NCBI RefSeq assembly: GCF_003258365.1
Contig: NZ_QHKM01000006.1
Span: forward strand, 186,001 to 250,000
Direction: 5' to 3'
Length of the DNA stretch: 64,000 nucleotides
Source: Hymenobacter edaphi
Lineage (GTDB): Bacteria > Bacteroidota > Bacteroidia > Cytophagales > Hymenobacteraceae
The position numbers and the translations under genes were made by a program. This document shows, piece after piece, positions 44,448 through 54,567 of this stretch; position 1 is the stretch's first letter; each line of letters starts with the position of its first letter. A model generated the notes under the pieces. It made no database searches. It was not told the origin of the DNA and saw only the letters and a list, made by a program, of their open reading frames with translations.

Positions 44448-46250
44448 TCAGCGCTTTTCGTCGAGCCACAGCCAGCCGGCCGCGGCTACGAACAGGGCAA
44501 AATACCAGCCGGCCGGCAGCCAGGGCTCGGGGTGCGCCGCCGCCGGCGGGGCGGCGGCGGCAGTGCTCCGGCCGGCCACCGCCGCCAGCCAACGGGCCTG
44601 CTGCGGGCCTGCCCAATCAGCAGCTCCGAATACGTAAAAAGCGGCCGTGTCCTGGCCGGGAGCCGTCACCGCGTGCCAGCCGGGGCGGGCGGGCCAGTAC
44701 GTGCCCTGCCACACTTCGGGCTGCGCGGGCTGCTGGCGCAGGGCTACTGACGCCGCCCCGCTGCCCGCCGTAACGACGGCCGCGGGGCGCGACGGGCGTT
44801 GCGCCGTCGTCAGCTGCAGCGGCTGGGGCTCGTCGGGGCGGGGCCAGCGCGGGGTTTGCCAGCGGGCAACGGGCGCCAGTGGGCGGGCCGCGGCGCCGAG
44901 CAGGGTGCGCCAATACGAATCGTAGCGGGTGGTGGCGCCGCTGAGCAGCCAGGGGTAAGTGCTGGCCGGCGTGGCCACCAGCACCATGCCCCAGCCCGTA
45001 CGGCGGCTGACCACGGCCGCCGCGGCGGCCGTGGGGCCGGTCACCAGCGGGCGGGTGTTGGGCGTGGGGCGTAGCACGGCCGGCAGCACTACGCTGGCTC
45101 GGTGCTCTTCCCAGCCGATGGGTTGAAGCTGCTCGGCCTGGGTGGCGGGGCGGGGCTGCAGCACAAAATCGGCACGGCCGGGCAGGCTGCGGGGCAGCTC
45201 GTTGGCCCCGATGAGCACCACGCCCAGGCCGTCGGCGGTAGCGGCGGCCAGGGCCCGGGCCTCGGCCGCGGCCAGGGTGCTGAGGCCGTCGGCATCGGCC
45301 ACCACGGCATCGAAGCGGCGCAGGACGGCGGAGGTGAGCGTCGCCGGGGCGGCCCCGGCCTGGTTCTGGGTTTCGGATTGCAGCAGGCCACGGCTGAGGT
45401 GCAGGCGCAGTGCCACCTGCTGTCCTCGCCGGGCCAAGTGGTTTTTCAGCAGATTCAGCTCGAACGACGGCGAGCCGGCCAGCAGCAGCACGCGCAGGCG
45501 GCGGGCCGGCTGCACCTGCAGCGGCACCGGTTCCGTGGCCAGCAAGGTGCGCCCCCGGCGGGCTTCGAGGCGGGCCAGCTGCCGCCCGACGTAGCGGGGC
45601 TGGTAACGCAGCGTGAACGGCCCCCCGGCCCCCGGCAGCTGCACGGAGTCGAGCGGGCGGCCGGCGACGCTCAGGCGCACCCACACCGGCTGCGGCCCCG
45701 CTCCGCGGAAATGGCCTTCGAGCCGCAGGGTTTCGCCCAGCGGCAGCTGCGGCAGCCAGGCAGCGGCAGTGAACTGCGCGCTACGCCCCGCTGGGTGCGC
45801 CACAAGCTCGAGGCCGCCGGGCAGGGCGGGTACATCGGCCACGGGCAGGCCCGTGCCCAGCACGTGGAGGCGGTGCAGGTCGGGGTAGCGGGCGCGCAGG
45901 CCCGGCAACGAGGTTAGGGCTTGCGTGTCGCCACCGGGCGTGGCCGCGGGGCGGTAGCGCAACAGCGGCACCGGGCCCAGCTGGTGCCGGAGGCGGCGCA
46001 CGGAGTCAGCAGAATAACCGGGCGTGAGCACAATGGCCGAGCCGGCCCCGGCGGAAACCGCGCGGCGCTGGGGCGGATAAGCGCTGAGCCATAGCGCCGC
46101 CGCTGCCAGCAGCCCGGCCACCAGGCGGGCCAGCCGGCGCCGGCCGGGGGCGCTGCGCCAGGCCTGCCGGGCAAGACCGGCGGCCAGCAGCACGCACAAA
46201 GCCGCGTGTGCCAGGTAAAGCAACGAGCCGGAAAAGGTGGAAAAAAGCAT
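44448..46250 (-). CDS. membrane-anchored protein at the end of the MoxR/BatA cluster
   Basis: 600 residues. Two N-terminal helices (about 4-26 and 40-58), a long extracytoplasmic part with beta-sandwich stretches (LRLEGHFRGAGPQPVWVRLS, PFTLRYQPRYVGRQLARLEA), and a middle alpha/beta section (LRVLLLAGSPSFELNLLKNH ... LRRFDAVVADADGL) that resembles a Rossmann-like/glutamine-amidotransferase-like domain seen in BatA-linked membrane proteins. A last helix (LPAGWYFALFVAAAGWLWLD) anchors the C-terminus. No vWA MIDAS motif is seen. It is the last gene of the cluster, 1 bp from the DUF4175 gene. Confidence 0.72.
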   Translation of the reverse strand: MLFSTFSGSLLYLAHAALCVLLAAGLARQAWRSAPGRRRLARLVAGLLAAAALWLSAYPPQRRAVSAGAGSAIVLTPGYSADSVRRLRHQLGPVPLLRYRPAATPGGDTQALTSLPGLRARYPDLHRLHVLGTGLPVADVPALPGGLELVAHPAGRSAQFTAAAWLPQLPLGETLRLEGHFRGAGPQPVWVRLSVAGRPLDSVQLPGAGGPFTLRYQPRYVGRQLARLEARRGRTLLATEPVPLQVQPARRLRVLLLAGSPSFELNLLKNHLARRGQQVALRLHLSRGLLQSETQNQAGAAPATLTSAVLRRFDAVVADADGLSTLAAAEARALAAATADGLGVVLIGANELPRSLPGRADFVLQPRPATQAEQLQPIGWEEHRASVVLPAVLRPTPNTRPLVTGPTAAAAAVVSRRTGWGMVLVATPASTYPWLLSGATTRYDSYWRTLLGAAARPLAPVARWQTPRWPRPDEPQPLQLTTAQRPSRPAAVVTAGSGAASVALRQQPAQPEVWQGTYWPARPGWHAVTAPGQDTAAFYVFGAADWAGPQQARWLAAVAGRSTAAAAPPAAAHPEPWLPAGWYFALFVAAAGWLWLDEKR

Positions 46251-46251
46251 A

Positions 46252-48459
46252 TCAGCGGCTGAGTTCCTGGAAATACCGCCGGGCCAGCGGCGGGGCGGGG
46301 GCGCGCTGGGGGGCGGGCGTAGGAGGCGGGAGCAGCTGCGTCAGCGCCCGCTCCACGGCATCGAGGTCGGCGGGAGCTGCGGGCCGGGCGGCCTGCACCT
46401 GGCCGAGCAGCCGGCGCCAGGCGCGTAGCGCCGGCAGGGCACGGCCGGGCTCCCGCAGGGCGGCGCTGCCCAGATCCTGGCCGGCGGGCCGCAGGCGGGC
46501 CAGGTCGGCCGGGGCGGGGCGCCGCCCGGCGCGGTAGGCGGCCAGCAGCGGCAGAGCGCGGCGGATGGCAAGGTGGGTTTCGGACACGGTTTGCTGGCCC
46601 TGGCGGCGCGGGGCGGCGGCCTTGCTCAGGTCGCCGGTGAGGCGCTTTTCGGCTTCGGGCAGCGGGGGCAGCTCCACGCCCGATTTGCGCACGTACAGGC
46701 GCGTCTGCTGCTGCACCTGCTTGAGCAGGCGCAGGGCGCGGTTTTCGTAGGGCAGAGCCTCGGGCAGCTGGGCCAGGCGCAGGCGCAGCTCGGCGTCCCA
46801 CATCTGGCTGAGCACGGCGCGCAGCTTGGCTTTCACCTGGGGTTCAAGAAAACCGGCGGTTTCGGCGTCGTCGTGCAGGTGCTGGTAGGGCGTGAGCAGG
46901 CTTTCGGCGGTGGGCAGACCGCCTTCGGCCGTGGGCGCGGCGGCGTGATGGTCGTGCCCGTCGTCGTCGGTGTGGGCGGCGGGCTCGGCGGAATCGTCTT
47001 CGGCAATGGGCAGGGTTTGGGCCGCTTCGGTCATGGCATGGTCGCCTTCCTCGCCGAGAAACTTGCCGTAGCGGAGGCGCAGGATTTTCTGGTCGTCGCC
47101 GAGGCTGTTGGCGCGGGCGCGGAACTCAGCCGGGGGCAGCGTGCGGCGCTGGGCCAGCAGCTTCTCGGTATCGATGATGATCTGGCGCTGGCTGCGGAAA
47201 TAAGCCGGCATCTGGTTGACGCCGAGCGAAATGGCGGCCACGTCGTCGGCCGTGGCGGCGGTGTCCTGCCACTGCACCAGGGCGGCATCGGTGCGGGTGC
47301 GGTGGCCGGCGGCGTCCCAGGCCTCGGCGTACACGTACAGCTCGTCGCCGTAGGTGAGGCCGAGGGCGGGCAGGCGCAGAATGGTGGCGGTGCGGTGCTG
47401 CCGGGGCTGGCTGCGCAGGCCGGGGCTGAGGTCCATTACCACTTCGCGAAACTTCACCGCCTCGCCCGTGCCCTGGGCGGTGGTGACAACCAGCCGGGCC
47501 CGGGTCAGGCCGTAGTCGTCGCGGAGCTCGGTGCGCACCGTCACCGCGGGCGGCTGGCGGCGCTCAAGCAGCGTGTAGGGCCGCGGGGCCAGCAGGCGCA
47601 GCGTCGGGGCCGCGTCGGGCTGCACGTCCACCGCGTAGTCGTCGGACGGGCGGCCGGCCACTTGCAGGCGGTACAGCGCCGAGCGGGTGAAGCGGTACTC
47701 GGCCACGTAGGTCGCCGCCTGGCCGGCCACGGCCCGAAACGACACCGGCCGCTGCCCCGCCAGCAGCAGCTGCGGCGCGGGCCCCGGGCCGCTCAGGCGC
47801 AGCGTCCAGCGCACCAAGGAGCCGTAGGGGCAGCGAAACGACAGCTGCGGCGCAGCCGCGGCGGCCCGCCGGGTGTAGGCGGGCGGCACGATGCGCACCG
47901 CGGTGCCGAGCAGACGCGGGGCCGGCACCGCTGCGGCAGGAGGCAGCGGCGCCGACGGGAAGTGGGGGGCCAAGTTCGGGGCCGCCGGTGCGGCGACGGG
48001 CGGCCACTGCCACAAGGCCGCGCCCAGCAGGGCAACCAGGGCCGTCGGCAGCAACCGCCACCGCCACGGCCCGGGCAGGGCGGCGGCCAGCGGCAACGCC
48101 ACTACCCGCTCGGCCACGCGCTGCTGCTGCAGCTGCCCCAGCAGGGTGGCCGGCTCGGTCAGCAGCAGGCCGGTGCTGTCTTCCAGCTCCGGAAAATGCC
48201 GGTCGAGGCGCCGGGCCGCCCAGGCCGCATCGACGCGCCGCAGCGGCCAGAGCGCGGCGGCCAGCAGCGCGAGCCCGGCTGTGCCAATGCCCAGCAGCAA
48301 CGGCAGCTGCGGCGGCCAGCGGTGATAGGCGCCGGTGAGGGCCCAGGCCGCGGCGGCGGTCAGCAGGCACAGGGAAAGCTGCGTTTGGGTGCGGTAGCGG
48401 CCCCGGGCCCGCTGCAGGACAAGGCGGGCCGCCACCGGCGTAGAGGGAGTCGGCGTCAT
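46252..48459 (-). CDS. DUF4175-like membrane protein
   Basis: 735 residues. N-terminal helices at about 28-46, 52-72 and 136-155, then an exported beta part (TAVRIVPPAYTRR, GLTYGDELYVYAEAWDAAGH) and, from about residue 420, a long helical coiled-coil-rich section (SQRQIIIDTEKLLAQRRTLP, PEFRARANSLGDDQKILRLR). The C-terminal 120 residues are Ala/Pro/Leu-rich. The order of two membrane helices, exported beta domain and long helical tail is that of DUF4175, found in MoxR/DUF58 clusters. Its start overlaps the stop of the upstream BatA-like gene by 4 bp, so they are translationally coupled. Confidence 0.72.
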   Translation of the reverse strand: MTPTPSTPVAARLVLQRARGRYRTQTQLSLCLLTAAAAWALTGAYHRWPPQLPLLLGIGTAGLALLAAALWPLRRVDAAWAARRLDRHFPELEDSTGLLLTEPATLLGQLQQQRVAERVVALPLAAALPGPWRWRLLPTALVALLGAALWQWPPVAAPAAPNLAPHFPSAPLPPAAAVPAPRLLGTAVRIVPPAYTRRAAAAAPQLSFRCPYGSLVRWTLRLSGPGPAPQLLLAGQRPVSFRAVAGQAATYVAEYRFTRSALYRLQVAGRPSDDYAVDVQPDAAPTLRLLAPRPYTLLERRQPPAVTVRTELRDDYGLTRARLVVTTAQGTGEAVKFREVVMDLSPGLRSQPRQHRTATILRLPALGLTYGDELYVYAEAWDAAGHRTRTDAALVQWQDTAATADDVAAISLGVNQMPAYFRSQRQIIIDTEKLLAQRRTLPPAEFRARANSLGDDQKILRLRYGKFLGEEGDHAMTEAAQTLPIAEDDSAEPAAHTDDDGHDHHAAAPTAEGGLPTAESLLTPYQHLHDDAETAGFLEPQVKAKLRAVLSQMWDAELRLRLAQLPEALPYENRALRLLKQVQQQTRLYVRKSGVELPPLPEAEKRLTGDLSKAAAPRRQGQQTVSETHLAIRRALPLLAAYRAGRRPAPADLARLRPAGQDLGSAALREPGRALPALRAWRRLLGQVQAARPAAPADLDAVERALTQLLPPPTPAPQRAPAPPLARRYFQELSR

Positions 48460-50000
48460 GCGGCGGGGCGGGAAAGGCGGCGCGAAGCCAGTACGCGTTC
48501 AAGGCCGAACAGCAGCCCGGCCGCCAGGGCAAACCAGGGGCGCAAGTCGCGGAAGCCGGGCCGTGCGGCTCCTGCGGGCGCGGCCGTCGTGGGGGCGGAG
48601 CCGGCCGTGAGCTGCCGCGCATCGAGGCTGCGCGCCTCCGGCCGGGCCGGGCCCGTTGGCGGGTCGAGCAGGGTGAGCAGCAGGGCCGGCAGCTGGCCGT
48701 CGTCGGGCAGGGTGCTCCACTGCGGGTGAAAGCGGGTGAGCAGGTAGAAATCGGCCCCGCGGCCGCGGCGTCGCCAGCTCAGCGCGGGCTGGTTGGTTGC
48801 GTCGAGCCAGCGCGGCGTGGTGCCGGCCGGCGCCGCGCCGCGGCGCAGCAGGCGGGTGGTGGCCTCCGAAAGGTCATCGAACGCCACGGTGGCGGGCGCG
48901 GCGCGGCCCGGGCCCGGGGCGTCGTGCAGCACTTGCAGGCCCCGCGGCACCTGCCGGCGCAGCTCCGCGGGCAGCGGCGCATCGGTGAGCCACAGCAGCC
49001 AGTCCAGCGAGTCGGCCGCGAAGGCGGCGGCCTGCGCGGCTGGTCGCGTGCTCAGGCGCAGGCCGGCCGGCAGCGCCGGCGCCGCGGCCCGCAGCGCCGC
49101 CTGCACGTAGCGCAGGTCGGTGCGGCGGGAGTGGTCGTAGCCGAGGCCGATGCGCAACGGCCGCGCTACCGGCACGGCCGCCGCCGGGGAATCGATGACC
49201 TGAATGACAAACCCCGCTCCGTCGGGCCGCAGCTGGTGCGGCAGCAAGCCCGGGGCGCGGAGCTGCTGCGGCAGCTGTCCGGGCCAGGCCAGGCGCTGGC
49301 GGCGGAAGCTGCTGCCGGCGGCGTCGCCCCGCCCGATGGTCAGCCACAGCGAATCGGCGGCGGGGCGGGCGGCGGCCTGCAGCCACGGGCGCGGGGCCGC
49401 GTCGGGCGGCAGCAGCTGCCAGCGCAACCGGGCCGGCAGGGCCGGGCGCGAACCGCTGAAATGCGCGAGCGAAGCCGTGGTGAACAGGTACAGCGGCTGG
49501 TCCGGGAAGCTGTCGGCAGCTTCGGCAGCCCGGGGCCAGAACCAGTCGGCCGCAACGGCGGAATCCGGGGAGGCGGCTGGCCGGCGTTGCAGGCGGGCGG
49601 CCGTCGAATCGGGGAGCGGCGGAAAGCCGGGGCCAAACAGGCGCAGCGCGGCCCCGCCCCGGCGCAGCGAATCCACCCGGGGGCGCAGCAGCGGCCAGGC
49701 CGCCGAGCCCAGCACCTCGGGGCTGACCAGCACCTGCGGCCGGGCCCGGCGGAGCGGCCGCGGCCAGCGCGGCCCCAGCAGCGCCGCAGCCAGCACCGCT
49801 ACCACGGCCAGGCGCAACAGCAGCAGGGGCCACTGCGTGAGGTGCAGGCGGCGCATGCGGCGGTTGGCCCCGGCCGTGAGCCAGCGCAGCGCCCCCACCG
49901 GGACCACGCGGCCCGGCCGCCGGTTCCAGAGGTGGATGGCCAGCGGGACCAACAGCCCCAGCAGGGCCCACACGGCGGCAGGATTGGCGAAGAACAGCAA
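48456..50000 (-). CDS. BatA-type membrane protein (N-terminal aerotolerance-regulator domain)
   Basis: 514 residues. The start MLFFANPAAVWALLGLLVPL then AIHLWNRRPGRVVPVGALRW is the BatA N-terminal domain: a first helix, then a basic 'HLWNRRPxRxVxxGxLRWL' loop, then a second helix (LLLLRLAVVAVLAAALLGP). The exported part has no visible vWA MIDAS sequence but contains LFGPGFPPLPD, LRIGLGYDHSRRTDLRYVQA and alternating beta strands; a last helix (WFALAAGLLFGLERVL) is at the C-terminus. In Bacteroidota the Bat genes are linked with envelope integrity and stress; the precise role is not known. Confidence 0.82.
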   Translation of the reverse strand: MLFFANPAAVWALLGLLVPLAIHLWNRRPGRVVPVGALRWLTAGANRRMRRLHLTQWPLLLLRLAVVAVLAAALLGPRWPRPLRRARPQVLVSPEVLGSAAWPLLRPRVDSLRRGGAALRLFGPGFPPLPDSTAARLQRRPAASPDSAVAADWFWPRAAEAADSFPDQPLYLFTTASLAHFSGSRPALPARLRWQLLPPDAAPRPWLQAAARPAADSLWLTIGRGDAAGSSFRRQRLAWPGQLPQQLRAPGLLPHQLRPDGAGFVIQVIDSPAAAVPVARPLRIGLGYDHSRRTDLRYVQAALRAAAPALPAGLRLSTRPAAQAAAFAADSLDWLLWLTDAPLPAELRRQVPRGLQVLHDAPGPGRAAPATVAFDDLSEATTRLLRRGAAPAGTTPRWLDATNQPALSWRRRGRGADFYLLTRFHPQWSTLPDDGQLPALLLTLLDPPTGPARPEARSLDARQLTAGSAPTTAAPAGAARPGFRDLRPWFALAAGLLFGLERVLASRRLSRPAA

Positions 50001-50109
50001 AGGGGCGGTGAAGAACAGTGGGGGAGGACAGACGGCCGCGCGGCGGGCGGGGCTGCTTGGGGCAGTGGCCGCCGCAAAATAGGCGTCGGCCGTTACATCC
50101 GGGAGGCGC

Positions 50110-50994
50110 TCAGCGGGCCGCGCCCTGCCGGCGGCGCAGCACCGTGCGCAGGGCCACGGCCGGCGGCTCGTCGGTCAGCAGGCGGTGGTAGTCGAGGCCG
50201 TGGCCGCGGATGGCCTGCTCGGTCTGGCGCAGCCAGGCTTGCAGCTGTTGCTGGTAGGCGGGGCGCTGGCCCGGGTCGAGCTGCAGGCGCTGGCCGGTTT
50301 CGAGGTCTTCGAGAGTGGCCGCCGCCGGATAATCGAGGGTCAACTCATTGGGCGCCAGCAGGTGCAGGGCCAGCACGTCGCCGCCGGCGGCGCGCAGCTG
50401 GGTGAGCAGGCGGTCGAGCGGGGCGGTCGGCTCCAGGTCGTAGAAGTCCGACACGACGACCGTGAGCGTGTTGCCCTGGCGGCTGAGCAGCGGCCCGGCC
50501 GTGGCGGTGTCGGCGGGCAGCAGGCCGGCGGCCGTGGTGGTGGCCAGGGCGTGAAAAAGCCGCGGCAGCTGGCCCGCGTCGGCGCGCGGCGGAATGGTGC
50601 GCAGCCCGGCCGGGCCGAGCACGTAGAGGCCGGGGGCGTCGCCCTGCTGCTGGGCCACGTGGGCGAGGCCGGCCAGCAGCAGCCGGGCGTAGGCCAGCTT
50701 GCTCACGCCGGCGGCGTCGACGTGGTTCATCGAGGCGCTGGCGTCGAGCACCAAGCGCACCGTCAGGCGCGTGTCCACGTCCGATTCGCGCAGGTAGTAG
50801 CGGTCGGAGCGGGCGGCCAGGCGCCAGTCGAGGCGGCGCAAATCGTCGCCGGGCTGGTAGGGGCGGTACTGGCTGAACTCCAGGCCCGCGCCGCGCCGCC
50901 GGCTGGGGTGCAGCCCGGCCTGGGCGCCGTCGGCCATGAGCCGGGCCACCAGGGGCAGGTTGCCAAGGGCGAGCAGGGCGGCAGCGTCGAGCAA
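50110..50994 (-). CDS. DUF58 domain protein
   Basis: 294 residues. Seen: RRRGAGLEFSQYRPYQPGDD, then LRRLDWRLAARSDRYYLRES, the family's most conserved part, followed by a vWA-like fold (VRLVLDASASMNH, an altered DxSxS motif; TLTVVVSDFYDLE). DUF58 proteins act with MoxR ATPases. It follows moxR with a repeat-rich gap of 116 bp and lies 109 bp before the BatA-like gene. Confidence 0.9.
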   Translation of the reverse strand: MLDAAALLALGNLPLVARLMADGAQAGLHPSRRRGAGLEFSQYRPYQPGDDLRRLDWRLAARSDRYYLRESDVDTRLTVRLVLDASASMNHVDAAGVSKLAYARLLLAGLAHVAQQQGDAPGLYVLGPAGLRTIPPRADAGQLPRLFHALATTTAAGLLPADTATAGPLLSRQGNTLTVVVSDFYDLEPTAPLDRLLTQLRAAGGDVLALHLLAPNELTLDYPAAATLEDLETGQRLQLDPGQRPAYQQQLQAWLRQTEQAIRGHGLDYHRLLTDEPPAVALRTVLRRRQGAAR

Positions 50995-51002
50995 AACGGT
51001 GG

Positions 51003-51110
51003 GATGGTGAAGTTGTGAGGTGGTGAGCTGGTAAACTGGTGAGTTTGATGAGCTGATGGCGCAGACTACGCGGCTTACGCAAGCAGAACGACACTCACCA
51101 GTTCACCATC

Positions 51111-51122
<12 letters not shown>
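51003..51122. repeat. degenerate inverted repeat between moxR and DUF58 gene
   Basis: GTGAGCTGGTAAACTGGTGA at 51023-51042 (continuing GT) pairs with the inverted ACTCACCAGTTCACCATCTC at 51093-51112. The perfect core is AACTGGTGAGT (51034-51044) / ACTCACCAGTT (51093-51103). The arms are built of short TGGTGA-type words, like those at 11641 and 57361. Confidence 0.65.
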
Positions 51123-52088
<966 letters not shown>

Positions 52089-52307
52089 GCGGATCAGAGC
52101 GTTAGGGCCAGCGGGTGCTGCAAAGTCAGAAAATCGGGGGGAAAGCTGCGTCGTCAAACGATATTCAAGCCAGATCAGCGCAAATAAAAGCTCCAAATTT
52201 CCCTACTATTGGGCCGGACCGCACCCCGCGCCTTGGTAAGTTACGAGCCGAAACGAGCCGGATGGGCCACTTTACAATTACCCGCGGACGCCCGCGCAAC
52301 CCTCCCG

Positions 52308-52964
52308 ATGCAACAGCTTATTATATCGTTACTCGGCGGCGGGCTGCTGGTGCTGCCGCTGGGCACCGCGGCGCAGCCGCCCGCCGCCGACCCGATGCGG
52401 GGCCGGTTCCTGGTCAAGGCCGATGCGCTGCGGCCGGGACTGATTGCGCTGGCGTCGGCCGAAGACGCTTTTCACGGCGCCTTTCCCGTACGCCTGCACT
52501 GGCTGGTGTCGGGGCAGTACTATTTCTCGGCGCGCCGCAGCCTGCAGCTCGACTGGCTGCACCGCGGGGGGCGGTGGCCCCGGCTCGTGGAAGGCTTCAC
52601 CCTGCAATACCGGTTTCACGAACTGGCTTTCGATGAGGAAAACCGCCGCCCGGGCTCCTTGTACTGGGCGCCGCTGCTCGGCTACCGGCGCTTGAGCTGG
52701 CCGACCGAACTCCCCACCGTCGACGGCCGCCACCCGCGCGCCGACCGGGTAAATGCCGGGGGCATGGGGGGCGTGGAAGTGGCCCTGACCAAGCGCCGGC
52801 CGCAGCTTACGCTGGATATGAGCCTGGGCACTTCCTACCAGTTTTTTGTGTGGAAAAACCGCGCTTTCGCCGAAACCAAGCTGTATCACCTGGACCGCAA
52901 GTCCTCCCTGGCGGCGGCGCCCGTCAACCTCGATGCGCGGCTGGCCCTGGGCCTGTGCTTCTAG
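52308..52964 (+). CDS. outer-membrane-like hypothetical protein
   Basis: 218 residues from the ATG at 52308. Signal MQQLIISLLGGGLLVLPLGT then AAQ. The body has alternating strands: HWLVSGQYYFSARRSLQLDW, LVEGFTLQYRFHELAFD, YWAPLLGYRRLSWP, GGVEVALTKRRPQLTLDMSL, GTSYQFFVWKN, NLDARLALGLCF, and ends in a hydrophobic-aromatic residue, all typical of 8-strand barrels (DUF3575-like). It is on the plus strand between moxR and DUF4159, facing away from moxR. Confidence 0.75.
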   Translation: MQQLIISLLGGGLLVLPLGTAAQPPAADPMRGRFLVKADALRPGLIALASAEDAFHGAFPVRLHWLVSGQYYFSARRSLQLDWLHRGGRWPRLVEGFTLQYRFHELAFDEENRRPGSLYWAPLLGYRRLSWPTELPTVDGRHPRADRVNAGGMGGVEVALTKRRPQLTLDMSLGTSYQFFVWKNRAFAETKLYHLDRKSSLAAAPVNLDARLALGLCF

Positions 52965-52986
52965 GCCGGCGTCGGGCGGGGCGGCT

Positions 52987-53610
52987 TCACGCCGTCAGGG
53001 CGTAGAGCAGAATATTGACCCCGAACTTGGTGTTGTCCTCGGCCAAAAAGCGCTTGTTGCGAAAGTCGTAGTCCCACTCGCAGCCGTAGTCCTTGTTGGA
53101 GTACAGCACCCCGATGCGGCCCCGGACTTCCACGGCTTTCAGGTAGTCGTGCACCAGGTCGTCGCCCCAGCCGTTGAGCTCGAAGCTGGTGTTGGGCGGG
53201 CCTTCCCGGAAGGTGAAAAACTGCGAGTAGATGGGGTGCGTGTTGGGCAGTTTCTTGAGCGCCCCCGTGCCGAAGCACTGGCGCATCTGCTCCTCGAATG
53301 AGCGGGCAAACAGCCCGTCGATGTCGTGGTTGCAGTCGTCGACGAACACGAAGCCGCCGCCGCGCACGTACTGCACGAAGTTTTTTTTCTCGGCCGCCGT
53401 GAACTGCACCAGCCGGTGGCCCGAGAGGTAGCAGAACGGGTACTGAAACAGCTCCGCCGAGTCCAGGGCCACCACCTTTTCCTTGAGGTTGACCTTGACG
53501 GTAGTGTACTCGATGAGGGAGTGCAGCAGGTTGGCGGGCATCCGCTCGTCCACGGCGTCCCAGTCGCCGGAGCGGTAGCTGAGGCGCACGAAGGTGAAAG
53601 GCGTGGGCAT
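52987..53610 (-). CDS. DUF4159 domain protein
   Basis: 207 residues from the ATG at 53610. Seen: FTFVRLSYRSGDWDAVDERM, PANLLHSLIEYTTVKVNLKE, YPFCYLSGHRLVQFTAAEKK, FVQYVRGGGFVFVDDCNHD, GDDLVHDYLKAVEVRGRIGV, CEWDYDFRNKRFLAEDNTKF. This is the glutamine-amidotransferase-like DUF4159 domain, often found alone or fused to BatA. Neighbouring moxR and tldD/E genes agree with its known genomic company in Bacteroidota. It lacks a signal peptide. Confidence 0.87.
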   Translation of the reverse strand: MPTPFTFVRLSYRSGDWDAVDERMPANLLHSLIEYTTVKVNLKEKVVALDSAELFQYPFCYLSGHRLVQFTAAEKKNFVQYVRGGGFVFVDDCNHDIDGLFARSFEEQMRQCFGTGALKKLPNTHPIYSQFFTFREGPPNTSFELNGWGDDLVHDYLKAVEVRGRIGVLYSNKDYGCEWDYDFRNKRFLAEDNTKFGVNILLYALTA

Positions 53611-53923
53611 GAAGAGGGCAGCGCGGGGAAGGTAGTCGGCGGGGCCAAGGACGCAAAAGCGGGACGGTGGTTGGCCGGCGGCCCCGGGTCGGCGGGGCAA
53701 AAGATACGCAACGCGGTCCGGCGGGGCGCCGGCCGGCCGGCAGGCGGCTGGCTTTCAGCGGGCTGGCAAAAAACCGGCCGGCCGGGCCCCGCGCCGAGGG
53801 CGCCCGTATACGGAGGCAGCGCCGGCCGGCGTTCGGTCGAAGTGACCGGGCCCCGCATGATGTGGTTGCAGGAGCCGCCCCGGCGCCGGAACTTGCCGTG
53901 ATTTTCCTCTTTTCCGTCTTCGT
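53611..53923. other. divergent intergenic region
   Basis: 313 bp between the DUF4159 gene and the first PorT-like gene. Very GC-rich (repeated CCGGCCGGC); no gene, no exact -7 box. CAAAAGATA around 53698-53706 resembles a -7 box on the minus strand with an extra base. Confidence 0.4.
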
Positions 53924-54553
53924 ATGAAACGCCTATTGTTGTCCGCTCTCGTGAGTGCCCTAGCCGCCTCGGCCGCCCAGGCGCAGTACTTCGGTATCAA
54001 GGGCGGCGTGAATGCCGCCGTGCTCGACGGGGAGCAGATTCAGCAGAATACCCGCTACAACACGTCGTGGCACGCGGGCGCGTTCTACAACTACAACCTG
54101 GTGGGCCCGCTCTCGCTGCGGCCCGAGGCGCAGTACTCCGTGCAGGGCTCCGAGTTCAAATCCAGCGACGAGGACTACACTACCCGGCTCTACTACCTGA
54201 GCGTGCCCGTGCTGCTCGACCTGAAGCTGGGCCCCGTGCACCTGCAGGGCGGGCCGCAGTTCGGCGTGCTGCTGCAGGCCGAGCAGAAGGGCACCAAGGT
54301 TGTCAGCGTCAGCAACGGCGCGCCCGAGTACGGCTCGGTGCAGCAGCAGGTCACCGATCAGTTCAAGCGCCAGGACTTCAGCCTCTGCGCCGGCGCCGAA
54401 ATCGACCTGGGCAAAACCTTCGCCGTGGGCGGCCGCTTCAACGCGGGCCTCAACGACGTGGCCGACTACCGCGACCTTCGCTCGGTGAACGACGCCCGCC
54501 TGAAAAACCGCGTCATCCAGGGCTACCTGGCCATTAAGTTCGGCGGGCGCTAG
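53924..54553 (+). CDS. PorT-family outer membrane beta-barrel protein
   Basis: 209 residues. Signal MKRLLLSALVSALAASAAQA, then QYFGIKGGVNAAVLDGEQ, YNTSWHAGAFYNYNLVGPLS, LRPEAQYSVQG, LYYLSVPVLLDLKLGPVHLQ, GPQFGVLL, CAGAEIDLGKTFAVGGRFNA, GYLAIKFGGR. The 'GxKxGxNxA...HxGxF...xPExxYS..G...YxxxPxxxxxK' plan defines PorT-like barrels (PF13568). First of three tandem genes; the stop at 54553 is 15 bp from the next ATG. Confidence 0.88.
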   Translation: MKRLLLSALVSALAASAAQAQYFGIKGGVNAAVLDGEQIQQNTRYNTSWHAGAFYNYNLVGPLSLRPEAQYSVQGSEFKSSDEDYTTRLYYLSVPVLLDLKLGPVHLQGGPQFGVLLQAEQKGTKVVSVSNGAPEYGSVQQQVTDQFKRQDFSLCAGAEIDLGKTFAVGGRFNAGLNDVADYRDLRSVNDARLKNRVIQGYLAIKFGGR

Positions 54554-54567
54554 TGGCCCCTCGGCGT

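Noticed and set aside
46573-48729. A 718-codon open frame on the plus strand over the DUF4175 gene
   Set aside because: Complement of a GC-rich gene, with Gly/Gln/Arg-rich sequence and no domain.
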